Source: a virus. From it: 25,720 bases of DNA. The translations under genes were made by a program, and so were the position numbers. Positions 9,593 through 18,181 of this stretch are shown in pieces (position 1 is the stretch's first letter; every line of letters starts with the position of its first letter). The stretch is from IMG/VR virus record IMGVR_UViG_3300030090_006561, positions 4,155 to 29,874 of that record. One strand, given 5' to 3'. The notes below the pieces were generated by a model that had not been told where the DNA came from, did not search any database, and saw only the letters and a program-made list of their open reading frames with translations.

Positions 9593-12454
9593 ATGCCCGA
9601 AAGTCTTTCACAACAACGTATATCAGATCAGTACACATCCTTACTACATATTAGCGGTGGTAGTATTGCTTCTTGGGATAGGCGTGATGCTGGAGAACAT
9701 CCAGCAGGAGTAGCAAAAGTATACGACGGGGCAGGCAATGTTACTGGTGTATCTTTAAGTTCAGCTGATAATAGATTTATAATTAATAATTACGCTGAGC
9801 CTGTAGGGTGGTCTTATCAAAAAGAATGGTTAGATGCTTTTTTTCCTATTAATGTTATAATAATGACAACAAATTTTGAAAATCCGGGTACTCGAATGAA
9901 AGGTACCAAATGGATTTTACAGTCTGAAGGATTGTTTACTGTTGGTGCTGGTACTTATACAGATAAAAATAATGATTCTTTTACTTTTACAGCAGGTAAC
10001 AATAAGCAAAGAGATGGTAATAATCTACAACAAGGTGACATAGCTGGGGAATATAGAGCAGAGATTAAATTAGAAGACTTACCAAATCATACACATACAA
10101 CTGATACTAGAACAGAGATAGTTCCAACTGGTAAAGAAGGTGAAGGTACAAATGTTGGTTTTATATATTACTTCGGAGATACCATTAACCCACAACAATT
10201 AACTGGTGAGGATGAGCGTTATCTAGACAGTGATGCAATTGTTGCATTTCAAAATAATACTGAATACAATGATCAATTAAATTACCGAGATTACTTAATT
10301 AAAAGAAATCATGAACTAGGTAAAACATATACTGATGCAGATTTCGACCCACAGTATTCGAATCAATCACTGAAAGGTTGGGCTCAGCCATCAGCTGGTG
10401 GCCCTGGCTGGGGTGGTATGCTAAATACAACAGGTAAATTTATTGGTAACAGTCCGAGACCAATTAATGTAAGATGGACATTTCAAGGTACAGAGTATTT
10501 TATTGCTAGACCTATATTTGATCCTCGTACGCAAAGTAGAGTACACCCGGGTAGATTTTCTGATGCAGATTTGCTTAAAGCGCGTGATTTTATTATCGGT
10601 GTTCTCGGAGTAAGAGAAGCGCAAAAGGCATTAGCGGGTGTTAATAGATTAATAGAGTTAAACGAATTACCAGAACAAGCACGTTTTGGTGAAAATTTAT
10701 ATTATGGGTTAATTCCAGGTTCGAGAGTTGTCGAATCGACAACAACCGGTCAGTCTATAAATCATAATAATATACCACCAAATTATCCAGTATATTTTTG
10801 GAGACGTGTACCTCTTGATTTTATTGATAATATACCTCCACCTGAACGACCAAGAGAAAGCTTACCATTTGAGCTTATTATTGATAGTAATCAAAGATCG
10901 ACTAAAAATAACGTATTTAATTTAAATCAATGGGCAGTAGATAATGGATGGAACGGGCAAGCTGCTTGTCGAATTATTATTGATGATGGTGTTTACATTT
11001 ACTCAGATGACCCTAATAATGATAAAGTACCTGCAATGGTCATAGATGATTTTCCTGGTGGTTTAACGTTGATAAATAAAGGATTTATTATGGGTAGAGG
11101 CGGCGACGGGGGTTCTTTTTATACTGATGGGCAAAATGGTGGCGACGCTATACATGTTATAGGTAACTCTGAAATTACTATTGATAACACTGCCGGTGGT
11201 ATTGGTGGCGGTGGTGGCGGTGGCTCTGCCTCCAAGCTTGGTAATTCAGGTGGTGGCGGTGGAGCTGGCGGTGGCTGGGGCGGAACCGCATCAATATTTC
11301 AACTTGCAGGTTGGAACTTCGGGGATGGTGATGGTAGAGTGATAACTAGTAGTGAAGTGGAAGCCAATAATTTGAGTGTCTTTGATTATCTTGATGGTAA
11401 ACCATATTTCCCAACTGCTGCGGGTGGTACAGGTGGCGCGCCGGGTCAACCTGGTAGAAACGGTCGATGGTATAATGGTTTTGTTAGTAAGTACTCTTTT
11501 CAATTATTTAAAGCTCGGGGTGATATTGTAACAGTTGGTTGGGGACCGGCAGTAGTACTATTACCCGGTGTAGGTGGCGAAGCTGGAGGAAGCGGCGCTG
11601 GAGGAAAAGCCACAAGTAGGGGCGTCCATGATCAAGGGTCAGGCGGTGGAGGTGGGCGTATATTAACGTCTACCGCTAGCGGTGGGGGTACAGGAGGTAT
11701 CCCCGGAGCGCGTTTCGGTGCTATAGATGCTGATGGTAACATAAGAACTGATGGTCCAGCATGGAGTAACACAGCACCAGCTAATAACAGGTCAGTCAAT
11801 GTACGAGTAATACCTAGACCGGGTAGATCAAGAGATAAAGAAATTGAAACATATGTGACAGCTTATAATAGTAGTCAGCCATACAAGGGATGGAATTCTG
11901 GATATAGGTTGAGATCACCATTTGGCTACGGAAATGGCGCGCATTGGGCAGTAGGTCCACATTGGAGAGCTAACGGTGTTAATGGAGGCACAACTGGGCT
12001 TCCTTATATTGTAGCTGGTGTAAATAAGGCAGGTAGAGGGTCTCATAAAGAGTTTGGCGAGACAAAATATTTAAACTATAATGGATTTTCATACTTATCT
12101 CCAACCGGGTGGGATGGTTATAATCATAGATCCGGATTAATTCATGGTGGTAGTACTAATCAACCCGGTATATATGAACCAGCTAATGCCAGACGTGTAA
12201 TTGGCAATCAAGATTTATTTAGCGGAGTCTACACGGAGAATACTGCTGCAGGTGGTGGTGGTTGGGGCGCGCCCGGGGGATTAGCATGGAGAGGAGGACG
12301 GACTTGGCGACCTGTAATGGATGGGCGGGGTACTGGCCCAATGATAAGAAGAGCAGGAGATGGTGGACTTACAGTAAAAGCTATAGCCGGTAGAGTTACA
12401 ATAATAGGTGGTTTAGTATATGGTGAAACTGAAGGAAATGTTAACATTAGATAG
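9593..12454 (+). CDS. Tail fibre/adhesin: Gp10-C/collar-like base plus glycine-rich tip (953 aa)
   Basis: This is a probable receptor-binding fibre protein. Residues ~1-405 form a base module shared with the next gene: MPESL start, KVYDGAGNVTGVSLS, WLDAFFP near 79-85, KGTKWILQSEGLFTVGAG near 104-120, HTHTT near 166, and closing HNNIPPNYPVYFWRR (391-405). This is the pattern of Gp10 C-terminal/collar-type fibre modules. After a linker, residues ~495-935 are extremely Gly-rich, with runs of six or seven Gly (e.g. 538-544, 553-557, 684-688) between aromatic and charged segments. This resembles polyglycine-sandwich adhesin tips such as gp38 of some T4-like phages. The tip probably decides host range. 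An internal late-like box plus AAAGGA and in-frame ATG (M500) sits at the module boundary. Confidence 0.8.
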   Translation: MPESLSQQRISDQYTSLLHISGGSIASWDRRDAGEHPAGVAKVYDGAGNVTGVSLSSADNRFIINNYAEPVGWSYQKEWLDAFFPINVIIMTTNFENPGTRMKGTKWILQSEGLFTVGAGTYTDKNNDSFTFTAGNNKQRDGNNLQQGDIAGEYRAEIKLEDLPNHTHTTDTRTEIVPTGKEGEGTNVGFIYYFGDTINPQQLTGEDERYLDSDAIVAFQNNTEYNDQLNYRDYLIKRNHELGKTYTDADFDPQYSNQSLKGWAQPSAGGPGWGGMLNTTGKFIGNSPRPINVRWTFQGTEYFIARPIFDPRTQSRVHPGRFSDADLLKARDFIIGVLGVREAQKALAGVNRLIELNELPEQARFGENLYYGLIPGSRVVESTTTGQSINHNNIPPNYPVYFWRRVPLDFIDNIPPPERPRESLPFELIIDSNQRSTKNNVFNLNQWAVDNGWNGQAACRIIIDDGVYIYSDDPNNDKVPAMVIDDFPGGLTLINKGFIMGRGGDGGSFYTDGQNGGDAIHVIGNSEITIDNTAGGIGGGGGGGSASKLGNSGGGGGAGGGWGGTASIFQLAGWNFGDGDGRVITSSEVEANNLSVFDYLDGKPYFPTAAGGTGGAPGQPGRNGRWYNGFVSKYSFQLFKARGDIVTVGWGPAVVLLPGVGGEAGGSGAGGKATSRGVHDQGSGGGGGRILTSTASGGGTGGIPGARFGAIDADGNIRTDGPAWSNTAPANNRSVNVRVIPRPGRSRDKEIETYVTAYNSSQPYKGWNSGYRLRSPFGYGNGAHWAVGPHWRANGVNGGTTGLPYIVAGVNKAGRGSHKEFGETKYLNYNGFSYLSPTGWDGYNHRSGLIHGGSTNQPGIYEPANARRVIGNQDLFSGVYTENTAAGGGGWGAPGGLAWRGGRTWRPVMDGRGTGPMIRRAGDGGLTVKAIAGRVTIIGGLVYGETEGNVNIR

Positions 12455-12470
12455 TATTTTCAAATTGTGA

Positions 12471-12478
12471 CATAAATA
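12471..12478 (+). promoter_or_regulatory. T4-type late promoter box (CATAAATA)
   Basis: CATAAATA lies in the 32-base gap between the two MPESL fibre genes, 8 nt before ATG 12487. It is slightly farther from the start than most boxes here, but the predicted leader is still only a few bases at most. Confidence 0.65.
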
Positions 12479-12486
12479 ATAGTAGT

Positions 12487-13566
12487 ATGCCAGAGAGTTT
12501 AACAAATCAATTTATATCTGATTTTTACACTTCTCTGCTCCATTTAAGTGGTGCGGAGTTAGGGGATACTTTGAATAAGGTTTTTGATGGTGCTGGTAAC
12601 TCTACTGGATTAGCATTAAGTGGTGATAGAGTTATAATTAATAATTATATATATCCAAAGGGACCTTTAACCGAACCAACAGAATGGTTAGATGCTTTTT
12701 TTCCTGTTGGTTGTATTCAATTAACCTTCGACGATATAAATCCTCAAACGAGAATAGCGGGAACTACTTGGGAAATAGTTGCTGAAGGTAGATTTTTAGT
12801 AGGTGTTGGTGGTCATACAGATAAAAATAACGATTATAGAAAATTTTGTGAAGATGGGTTACCACCTGAATCTGGTAACAGAGCAGGCGAATATATGGCA
12901 GAACTTAATATTGGTAACATGCCAGCGCATACACATACCACTAATGTAGGTTCTAATGATGTATTTGTATCTACCGGTACAAGTGTTGCTAATGGCCAGC
13001 CTTTTGTCGCAACAGGGGTAGGCGTAACAAATTCAACACAGGCATGGCAAGAGCAGCAACGCTCAAGAAACGCATTAGGAGCAGCTAGTGGGTGGAATTG
13101 GAATAATCAGTTTGGAAACAGAACTACAAATAATAATGATCCACAAGATATTATAAGAAGGTCACTCGATCTTAATTTTCAATTAGGTTCTGCTGCAAAC
13201 TATGATCCAGATACAAGAAGTAGATATCTAGATAATACACAGTTTCAATATAAAGAAGTAATCGGACTATGGAATGGTGAAACGCGATTTGTAGCGAGTA
13301 AATCACCTTTAGGTAATGGGTCACAGTGGGACTTTAATGCATATAATTGGTGTATTGAGAAAGGAGCTGTGGATGTAGGAGCGGCACAAGCTGGTGAATT
13401 AGCCAATAACGCTAGTAACGTAAGTGTTGTAACAAGAGACAATCAGCAGGTTAATTTTAATGAAGGATCTACTAGCATTAAACAATCTACATCTGTAGGT
13501 GAAGGTAGAAAACATAATAACATTCCTCCATCATATGGAGCATATGTATGGAAAAGAATAGCATAA
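12487..13566 (+). CDS. Short tail fibre protein with Gp10-C/collar-like fold (359 aa)
   Basis: This is a paralogue of the N-terminal base of the preceding gene. It has the same MPESL start, ISDFYTSLLHLSG, KVFDGAGNSTGLALSG, WLDAFFPVGCIQLTFDD (residues ~67-83), TTWEIVAEGRFLVGVGGH (~93-110), MPAHTHTT and a terminal HNNIPPSYGAYVWKRIA. This is a full collar-type module: FPVGSI-like strand, GT-W, GRFLVG, metal- or glycan-contacting HTH and a PP..YVWKR end. It contains an Asn/Gln-rich insertion (~155-330) between HTHT and HNN that probably forms the distal knob. It has no Gly-rich tip, so the pair may share one attachment site or form a hetero-complex with different ends. It was probably made by duplication. 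Confidence 0.8.
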   Translation: MPESLTNQFISDFYTSLLHLSGAELGDTLNKVFDGAGNSTGLALSGDRVIINNYIYPKGPLTEPTEWLDAFFPVGCIQLTFDDINPQTRIAGTTWEIVAEGRFLVGVGGHTDKNNDYRKFCEDGLPPESGNRAGEYMAELNIGNMPAHTHTTNVGSNDVFVSTGTSVANGQPFVATGVGVTNSTQAWQEQQRSRNALGAASGWNWNNQFGNRTTNNNDPQDIIRRSLDLNFQLGSAANYDPDTRSRYLDNTQFQYKEVIGLWNGETRFVASKSPLGNGSQWDFNAYNWCIEKGAVDVGAAQAGELANNASNVSVVTRDNQQVNFNEGSTSIKQSTSVGEGRKHNNIPPSYGAYVWKRIA

Positions 13567-13572
13567 AAAATC

Positions 13573-15144
13573 ATGGCAAATATTACTATAGTAAAATTAA
13601 AAGTTAGAAGAGGTACTGATAGTCAGCGTCAAGACATTGTATTAGATCAAGGAGAAGTTGGTTACACTCTTGATTCTAAGAGACTGTTTGTTGGTGATGG
13701 AGCAACTTACGGTGGTATTGTAGCTGGTAATAAAGCAGTAGGCCCATTTGCATCAGTTGCTAGTTTAGGCCCAGGTGCTGGAGAATCTCCTTATCTTCAA
13801 GTCGGTGATATTGGGTATGCAGATAGTCGGTTGTATATTTTAACCGGAGCTAGTTCAACTGGTAAAGCATATACTAATGCTTTGTCAGGGTGGGCATATA
13901 TAGGCAATATACCTGATAATACGTCTATTGAGTTTGATAGTAATAATAAATTTACTGTTAAAAAACAAGGCTTAGACTCACAAAATATTGGCACAACATT
14001 TTTTGGAGATGGTTTATTATCATCTAATACTATACCCGGGGAAGCGAGTGTAGCATTTAATACAGACTTTTTAGAGTTATCGAGTGCTGCTGGAGTAAAA
14101 GGAAGACTAACACTAAAACAAAATTCTATAACAAAACGAGAGATAAAGGCTTTATTCCCGACAGCAAGTGGTTTAAAAGGAGGTGATGGTGAAGAGTTAG
14201 CTCTTAGCGTTAATGAAGATCAATTTAAGTTTGATGCTAATAATAAATTAGAACTTAAGAGTGTAGGATCATTAACATTTCCTATATCTACATGGGCTGG
14301 ACCAGGTGATGGAACATCCTCTACAGAGGGTAGATTAGGTGGTGGTTTAACTGTAAATACAGCTTCAAATAAGCTTGAAACAACGTTACAATCTGTAGAT
14401 GGTGAGCTTCTTATAAGCGATAATGGGGTTGTATCATTAAACGGAACTACTTCAGCGTTTCAAGAAAATCCTTTTTTAAATATAGAAAAAGGATTAGTTA
14501 CACAAGTAAAAACTTCTATATTCGACGTTGTTACAGCCACTGGGCTATCAGGAGCTGGAGCAGGCGATGGAGTACCTATAGGTTCTATTTTACCACATGC
14601 ACAAGCATTTGCGGAACCACCAGCTGGGTATGTTCTCTGTAACGGTGCAGCATATGATGCAACCACAGATACAAGGTATAGAGAGTTATTTGACAAGATA
14701 GGTACTGTATACGGTGGATCAGGTATGTCTAACTTCAGAGTTCCAAATTTAACTGGAGGTGATGTACTTCTTTATGGTTCGGAAGGAGCAATTACAGCTG
14801 GTACAAAAACACTATTTTTAAGCGCTACAGAGTCTCACTTGTCCGGTCCTAAGACAGGAGCTGGCGGACCTTCAACCTTAAGTGCTTTTGGTGTTAATTT
14901 TATTATTAAATATGCTGAAGACCCAGTCTTAAATATTTTTAACGGAGCTCCAAACCAAGTTGCTAATAATTTTGGAGGTCAATACTCGCAGCAAATTTGC
15001 CATGGCTTAGACTCCGGTGGCGGCGCTATCACATTAAGTTCAGCTGGCTTTATAACAATGGCTTTATCTGGGCAAGTTCGCAATCCTGATAATACAACTA
15101 ACAATAAGTATGATAGGTATGCGATACCGGTTTATAGCTACTAA
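13573..15144 (+). CDS. Tail fibre protein: Mtd-like N-terminus and Tail Collar domain (523 aa)
   Basis: Residues ~5-52 (VKLKVRRGTDSQRQDIVL, then GEVGYTLDSKRLFVGDGATYGG) match the small N-terminal module of major-tropism-determinant-type fibres (RRGT ... GE..Y..D.K.L..GDG...GG). The middle is a repetitive beta-rich stalk (~130-325). Residues ~335-396 (IGSILPHAQAFAEPPAGYVLCNG ... FRVPNLTGG) form a phage Tail Collar domain as in T4 gp12-like short fibres: GSI, P.GY..CNG, then F.VPNL. The end (residues ~440-523) is a distal beta domain. It starts 6 bases after the previous stop without a clear late box (only CATAAAAA), so it is probably co-transcribed with 12487-13566. Confidence 0.85.
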   Translation: MANITIVKLKVRRGTDSQRQDIVLDQGEVGYTLDSKRLFVGDGATYGGIVAGNKAVGPFASVASLGPGAGESPYLQVGDIGYADSRLYILTGASSTGKAYTNALSGWAYIGNIPDNTSIEFDSNNKFTVKKQGLDSQNIGTTFFGDGLLSSNTIPGEASVAFNTDFLELSSAAGVKGRLTLKQNSITKREIKALFPTASGLKGGDGEELALSVNEDQFKFDANNKLELKSVGSLTFPISTWAGPGDGTSSTEGRLGGGLTVNTASNKLETTLQSVDGELLISDNGVVSLNGTTSAFQENPFLNIEKGLVTQVKTSIFDVVTATGLSGAGAGDGVPIGSILPHAQAFAEPPAGYVLCNGAAYDATTDTRYRELFDKIGTVYGGSGMSNFRVPNLTGGDVLLYGSEGAITAGTKTLFLSATESHLSGPKTGAGGPSTLSAFGVNFIIKYAEDPVLNIFNGAPNQVANNFGGQYSQQICHGLDSGGGAITLSSAGFITMALSGQVRNPDNTTNNKYDRYAIPVYSY

Positions 15145-15147
15145 ATA
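15140..15147 (+). promoter_or_regulatory. Late promoter box variant (ACTAAATA)
   Basis: ACTAAATA overlaps the stop of the preceding gene and lies 8 nt before ATG 15156. CTAAATA is a common variant of the T4-type late element in marine relatives. It is weaker evidence than the ATAAATA boxes. Confidence 0.5.
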
Positions 15148-15155
15148 TTTTACAC

Positions 15156-16817
15156 ATGTCTATACAAATTTTAGAAAATACATTATTAAAACTTCTCGTT
15201 AGAAGAGGTACAAATTTTGATCGACAGCAAATAACATTAGAAACTGGCGAATTAGGTTACTCAACTGATACGAAAAGGTTGTATATTGGTGATGGTACAA
15301 CTAAGGGTGGTGTTATAGTTGGAAATAAATGGGCAGGTGAAGCAGCTGATCTAACATCATTAGCACCGGTAGCGAGTGGTGATTATGCATATGATACAGA
15401 TAATCGCGAGTTTAAAATTGTAACTAAAGGTACAGGAAGTGCTGCAGCAGACTGGGTTACTGTTGCAACTTATTTAAGCGCGTTTAATACTTCAATTACT
15501 ATTGATGCAAATAACAGAATATCTGTTGGGACTCTATCAGCTGGTAATTTTTCGTTAAATGCAATAGGAAACTCCTTAACAATTGATGGGTCAGAAAAAT
15601 TAGCGTTAAGTTCTACTATAAGTATAGACGAAATTACACAGAATAGCACGGGATTAACTGATTATCTCACTTTACCGTCAAAAATAAATGTCGGTGGTGT
15701 ACCATATACTTTTCCTACTACTGGTCCGCAACAAGAGGACTTTTTAGCTTTTGAAAAAAGTAATGGTGCTGGAGGATCTCAACTTACTTGGAAAATACCA
15801 AAAGAAGTTCTTACAGCTGTTGCACCAACTACAGCAGCTTTAATTCCAGTCGGTTCTATTCAGACATACGCTGGGCCATTAACTAGTGCACCATATGGTT
15901 GGCTTAATTGTAATGGTCAAGCAGTTAATGCTGTAACGTATTCTGAGCTCCTTACCGCATTAAACGGACAATATGGACGTAACTTTACAGATAATACCTT
16001 TAATGTACCTAATTTAAGTTCTGTATTTATACATGGCTTTGACTCAACAACCAACAGTCTAGGTGCACAATTTCCAGCTCGTGGAGCAGGTTTATCAGCT
16101 CAAAAGACAACGCTTTCAGCCGTTGGCATGAACTTCATTATCAAAGCTTTTGGTGGTGTAACTAGTCCAGCATATACTATTGGTAAAAACCTTTCTGCTA
16201 CTATAGAGTCAGCATCAGGCATTACCCAAAATGTAACAGATACATCTTTTAATCCTCTTAGTGGTATAGTAAAAATAACAAGACCTCAGCCAGGTATACA
16301 GATTTTTGACACACCAGGTATAACACATACGTTTAAAATGCCCGGTGGTGTATCTTATGTTAAGTTTTACGTAACTGGGTCCGGATCTCCAGGTAAATCG
16401 AAAAGCGGTAATGCAGGATCTACAGCTATTGGATATCTTTCTGCAAAACCAGGGACAGAGTTTCCAATTGTTGTCGCAGCAGCTCCGATTGGATTTACTA
16501 GTGGTAAATCTAGTTATATATATGAACCTGTTGCAGATGGTAGTGATCCATTAGTTACTGCACCAGGTGGTTTATATAGGTCAACAGGTGCCCCAACACC
16601 TACAGTTGCGGAAAGTGTCTATCTACCAACAGAAACACTAAGACTTATAGGTGGTGTTGGTCATGTAGATACTGATGATAGTGGAGAAGAGGAAGGATTA
16701 GGAGGTTCAGGATTTTACGGTAATAGTCCCGCTTTTGGGGGTGGTCAGGGATCTCATAGTAATAAACCAACAGGACCAGCTCCTAGAACGGGTATTGTTG
16801 TGTTTGAGTGGAACTAG
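15156..16817 (+). CDS. Tail fibre protein: Mtd-like N-terminus, Tail Collar and Gly-rich domain (553 aa)
   Basis: It is paralogous to the previous gene. The N-terminus (LLKLLVRRGTNFDRQQITLE, then GELGYSTDTKRLYIGDGTTKGG) is the same Mtd-like module. The collar domain is at residues ~230-300 (IPVGSIQTYAGPLTSAPYGW, LNCNGQAV, FNVPNLSSVFIHG). Unlike its neighbour, it adds a C-terminal domain (~375-553) with the pattern of the phage glycine-rich adhesin domain: an ITHTFKMPGGVSYVKFYVTGSG opening, a Gly/Ser run, a beta strand with FPIVVAAAP, then Gly-rich turns and the end RTGIVVFEWN. That domain opens with a typical '..F..P.GV..V...V.G.G' strand. It is probably a receptor-contacting fibre. The second pair thus repeats the theme of the MPESL pair: same base, one member with a Gly-rich tip. 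Confidence 0.83.
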   Translation: MSIQILENTLLKLLVRRGTNFDRQQITLETGELGYSTDTKRLYIGDGTTKGGVIVGNKWAGEAADLTSLAPVASGDYAYDTDNREFKIVTKGTGSAAADWVTVATYLSAFNTSITIDANNRISVGTLSAGNFSLNAIGNSLTIDGSEKLALSSTISIDEITQNSTGLTDYLTLPSKINVGGVPYTFPTTGPQQEDFLAFEKSNGAGGSQLTWKIPKEVLTAVAPTTAALIPVGSIQTYAGPLTSAPYGWLNCNGQAVNAVTYSELLTALNGQYGRNFTDNTFNVPNLSSVFIHGFDSTTNSLGAQFPARGAGLSAQKTTLSAVGMNFIIKAFGGVTSPAYTIGKNLSATIESASGITQNVTDTSFNPLSGIVKITRPQPGIQIFDTPGITHTFKMPGGVSYVKFYVTGSGSPGKSKSGNAGSTAIGYLSAKPGTEFPIVVAAAPIGFTSGKSSYIYEPVADGSDPLVTAPGGLYRSTGAPTPTVAESVYLPTETLRLIGGVGHVDTDDSGEEEGLGGSGFYGNSPAFGGGQGSHSNKPTGPAPRTGIVVFEWN

Positions 16818-16849
16818 TTGCTTTATAACGCATAGAATATAACTACAGT

Positions 16850-17017
16850 ATGGAAGAAGTTATAGTTGAAGGTCTTGATTTTGAAGATTTTGTAACTCTA
16901 AAAGAGATTTTATCTAATAACACTAGCTTTAAGTGTAGTGAAAGTCAATTGCATGCTAACGCAAATATATTAATTGAAAAGATAGATAAAATTCTTCAAG
17001 TCTTTGATGATGAATAA
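16850..17017 (+). CDS. Hypothetical small acidic protein (55 aa)
   Basis: An ATG at 16850 opens a 55-residue frame (MEEVIVEGLDFEDF ... IEKIDKILQVFDDE) ending TAA at 17015-17017. It is strongly acidic with a probably helical C-terminal half. There is no signal peptide, membrane segment or known motif. The gap upstream (16818-16849) has no clear late box, so it may be read from the fibre transcript. Its TAA lies inside the late box of the next gene. The tight packing (the next gene follows 8 bases later) and codon use like the neighbours favour a real gene. The function is unknown, and proteins this small between fibre genes are often accessory regulators or chaperones. Confidence 0.55.
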   Translation: MEEVIVEGLDFEDFVTLKEILSNNTSFKCSESQLHANANILIEKIDKILQVFDDE

Positions 17018-17020
17018 ATA
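17013..17020 (+). promoter_or_regulatory. T4-type late promoter box (AATAAATA)
   Basis: AATAAATA overlaps the stop codon of the 55-residue gene and lies 5 nt before ATG 17026. Confidence 0.6.
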
Positions 17021-17025
17021 CTTGT

Positions 17026-17238
17026 ATGAATACAAGTGTTTGCAGAGCTAATGCACTCTGTGAAGAGTTTTCCGACTACGTTATCTATGATAACGAGTTT
17101 GAAAGCATCCTTGTTAATATACCATTCGAACACTTTAAGACGGTACATTTAGAGTTATCAAAGTTAGGTTATATGTTAGTGTTTAAGACACAAATTAAAA
17201 AAACAAAATCTCTAACCTGTACTTTTATAAAGGAATGA
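17026..17238 (+). CDS. Hypothetical small protein (70 aa)
   Basis: A 70-residue frame (MNTSVCRANALCEEFSDYVI ... SLTCTFIKE) starts 5 nt after an AATAAATA box. It has three Cys (residues ~5, 12, 65), a central amphipathic stretch (PFEHFKTVHLELSKLGYMLV) and a Lys/Thr-rich beta-like end. The order reads like a small alpha/beta fold (strand IVNIP, helix, strand LVFKT). There is no recognised motif. The late box argues for expression with the virion genes. The function is unknown. Confidence 0.6.
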   Translation: MNTSVCRANALCEEFSDYVIYDNEFESILVNIPFEHFKTVHLELSKLGYMLVFKTQIKKTKSLTCTFIKE

Positions 17239-17241
17239 GTA

Positions 17242-17249
17242 ATTAAATA
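17242..17249 (+). promoter_or_regulatory. Degenerate late promoter box (ATTAAATA)
   Basis: ATTAAATA lies 5 nt before ATG 17255, at the same spacing as other boxes. It departs from ATAAATA at one position, so it is weaker evidence. In this AT-rich gap it could be chance. Confidence 0.4.
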
Positions 17250-17254
17250 TATAT

Positions 17255-18181
17255 ATGGCAGCATTAGCAGGATTTCCAACAGATATAACATTACCCGCGG
17301 AGGCAAGATATTATACCTTCGTCGAAGTTGGTAAATCTTTTAATTCCAATTATGATATTACTTGGTCCTTTCAGTATAAACTGCCAAGTACTAGCTTTGG
17401 TTCAACAGCTAAATTTGATAACTATGAATTGGGATTTTCGACGTTTTTAACTAATCTACCTAGACCTTTGTCCTGTTTACCTGGACAATATATCGGCGAC
17501 CAAGACCCAGAATTTATATTATCAGCTTATGCACTATTATCTGAAGGGTATACTACTGCTGGAGCTCTATCATCCTCTACACCTTTAAAAACAGAAGGAG
17601 ATTCTACAATTTTACTCGAAGGAGCCGTACTTAGTGGTATGTTGGTTAAAGTGGCATTTGATTCCACAGGTAAATATGCTTTAACGGGTAGAGATGATCG
17701 ACCCGGTGTAAAGCCTCATCAAGTACTAAGAGAATCAATTATAGCACGAGACTTTTTACATAATGTGGTTGTTAATAACCACCTTTCTTCTATATCTACT
17801 ACATTTAGTACTATATCTACAGATACGTATAGAACTTTAAGATTTAGATATACTAATCTCGGGCAAACCCTATTTATTGATTCACGAGAAAGTGATACTA
17901 CAACTTATACTTTATTAACGGCAATTAGCCTCGGTACAAGATATAGCACTCTTTCTAATATAGAAAACATTTATTGTGGATTTGCCTTTTCTACTCCAAT
18001 TTCAGCAAATTATGCAGCTACTGCTGCGGCTTATCAATTGAGCGCAAAAGATTTCTTTTTAAGAAATTTTCATGTTGAAGGATACGAAGGAAGTGAAGTG
18101 CTTACTGAAACTATTCGAACTCCGAGCCTGAGTACTGTACCTAATACTCCGTTTACAACTGTCACTAATATTACTGCATAA
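17255..18181 (+). CDS. Lectin-like (concanavalin-fold) virion protein (308 aa)
   Basis: The 308-residue protein is beta-rich with a jelly-roll-like strand order: ARYYTFVEVGKSFNSNYDIT then WSFQYKLP near the N-terminus, a central SGMLVKVAFDSTGKYAL strand-turn-strand, and RTLRFRYTNLGQTLFIDSRE followed by YTLLTAISL near residues 190-225. The pair 'LRFRYTNLGQTLFID' and 'AFDSTGKYAL' resembles the back-sheet strands of concanavalin/LamG-like lectins, which bind surface sugars. There are no catalytic residues. Its stop overlaps the next gene's ATG by one base (TAATG at 18179-18183), suggesting coupled translation with the protease-bearing protein and perhaps a joint particle. The fold is inferred from pattern only. 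Confidence 0.65.
   Translation: MAALAGFPTDITLPAEARYYTFVEVGKSFNSNYDITWSFQYKLPSTSFGSTAKFDNYELGFSTFLTNLPRPLSCLPGQYIGDQDPEFILSAYALLSEGYTTAGALSSSTPLKTEGDSTILLEGAVLSGMLVKVAFDSTGKYALTGRDDRPGVKPHQVLRESIIARDFLHNVVVNNHLSSISTTFSTISTDTYRTLRFRYTNLGQTLFIDSRESDTTTYTLLTAISLGTRYSTLSNIENIYCGFAFSTPISANYAATAAAYQLSAKDFFLRNFHVEGYEGSEVLTETIRTPSLSTVPNTPFTTVTNITA

Noticed and set aside
13573-16817. Diversity-generating retroelement linked to the Mtd-like fibres
   Set aside because: Only the N-terminal module resembles Mtd; I see no reverse transcriptase or template repeat in the window.
16850-17238. Toxin-antitoxin pair
   Set aside because: Two small adjacent genes alone are not enough; neither shows a recognisable toxin fold or DNA-binding antitoxin motif.
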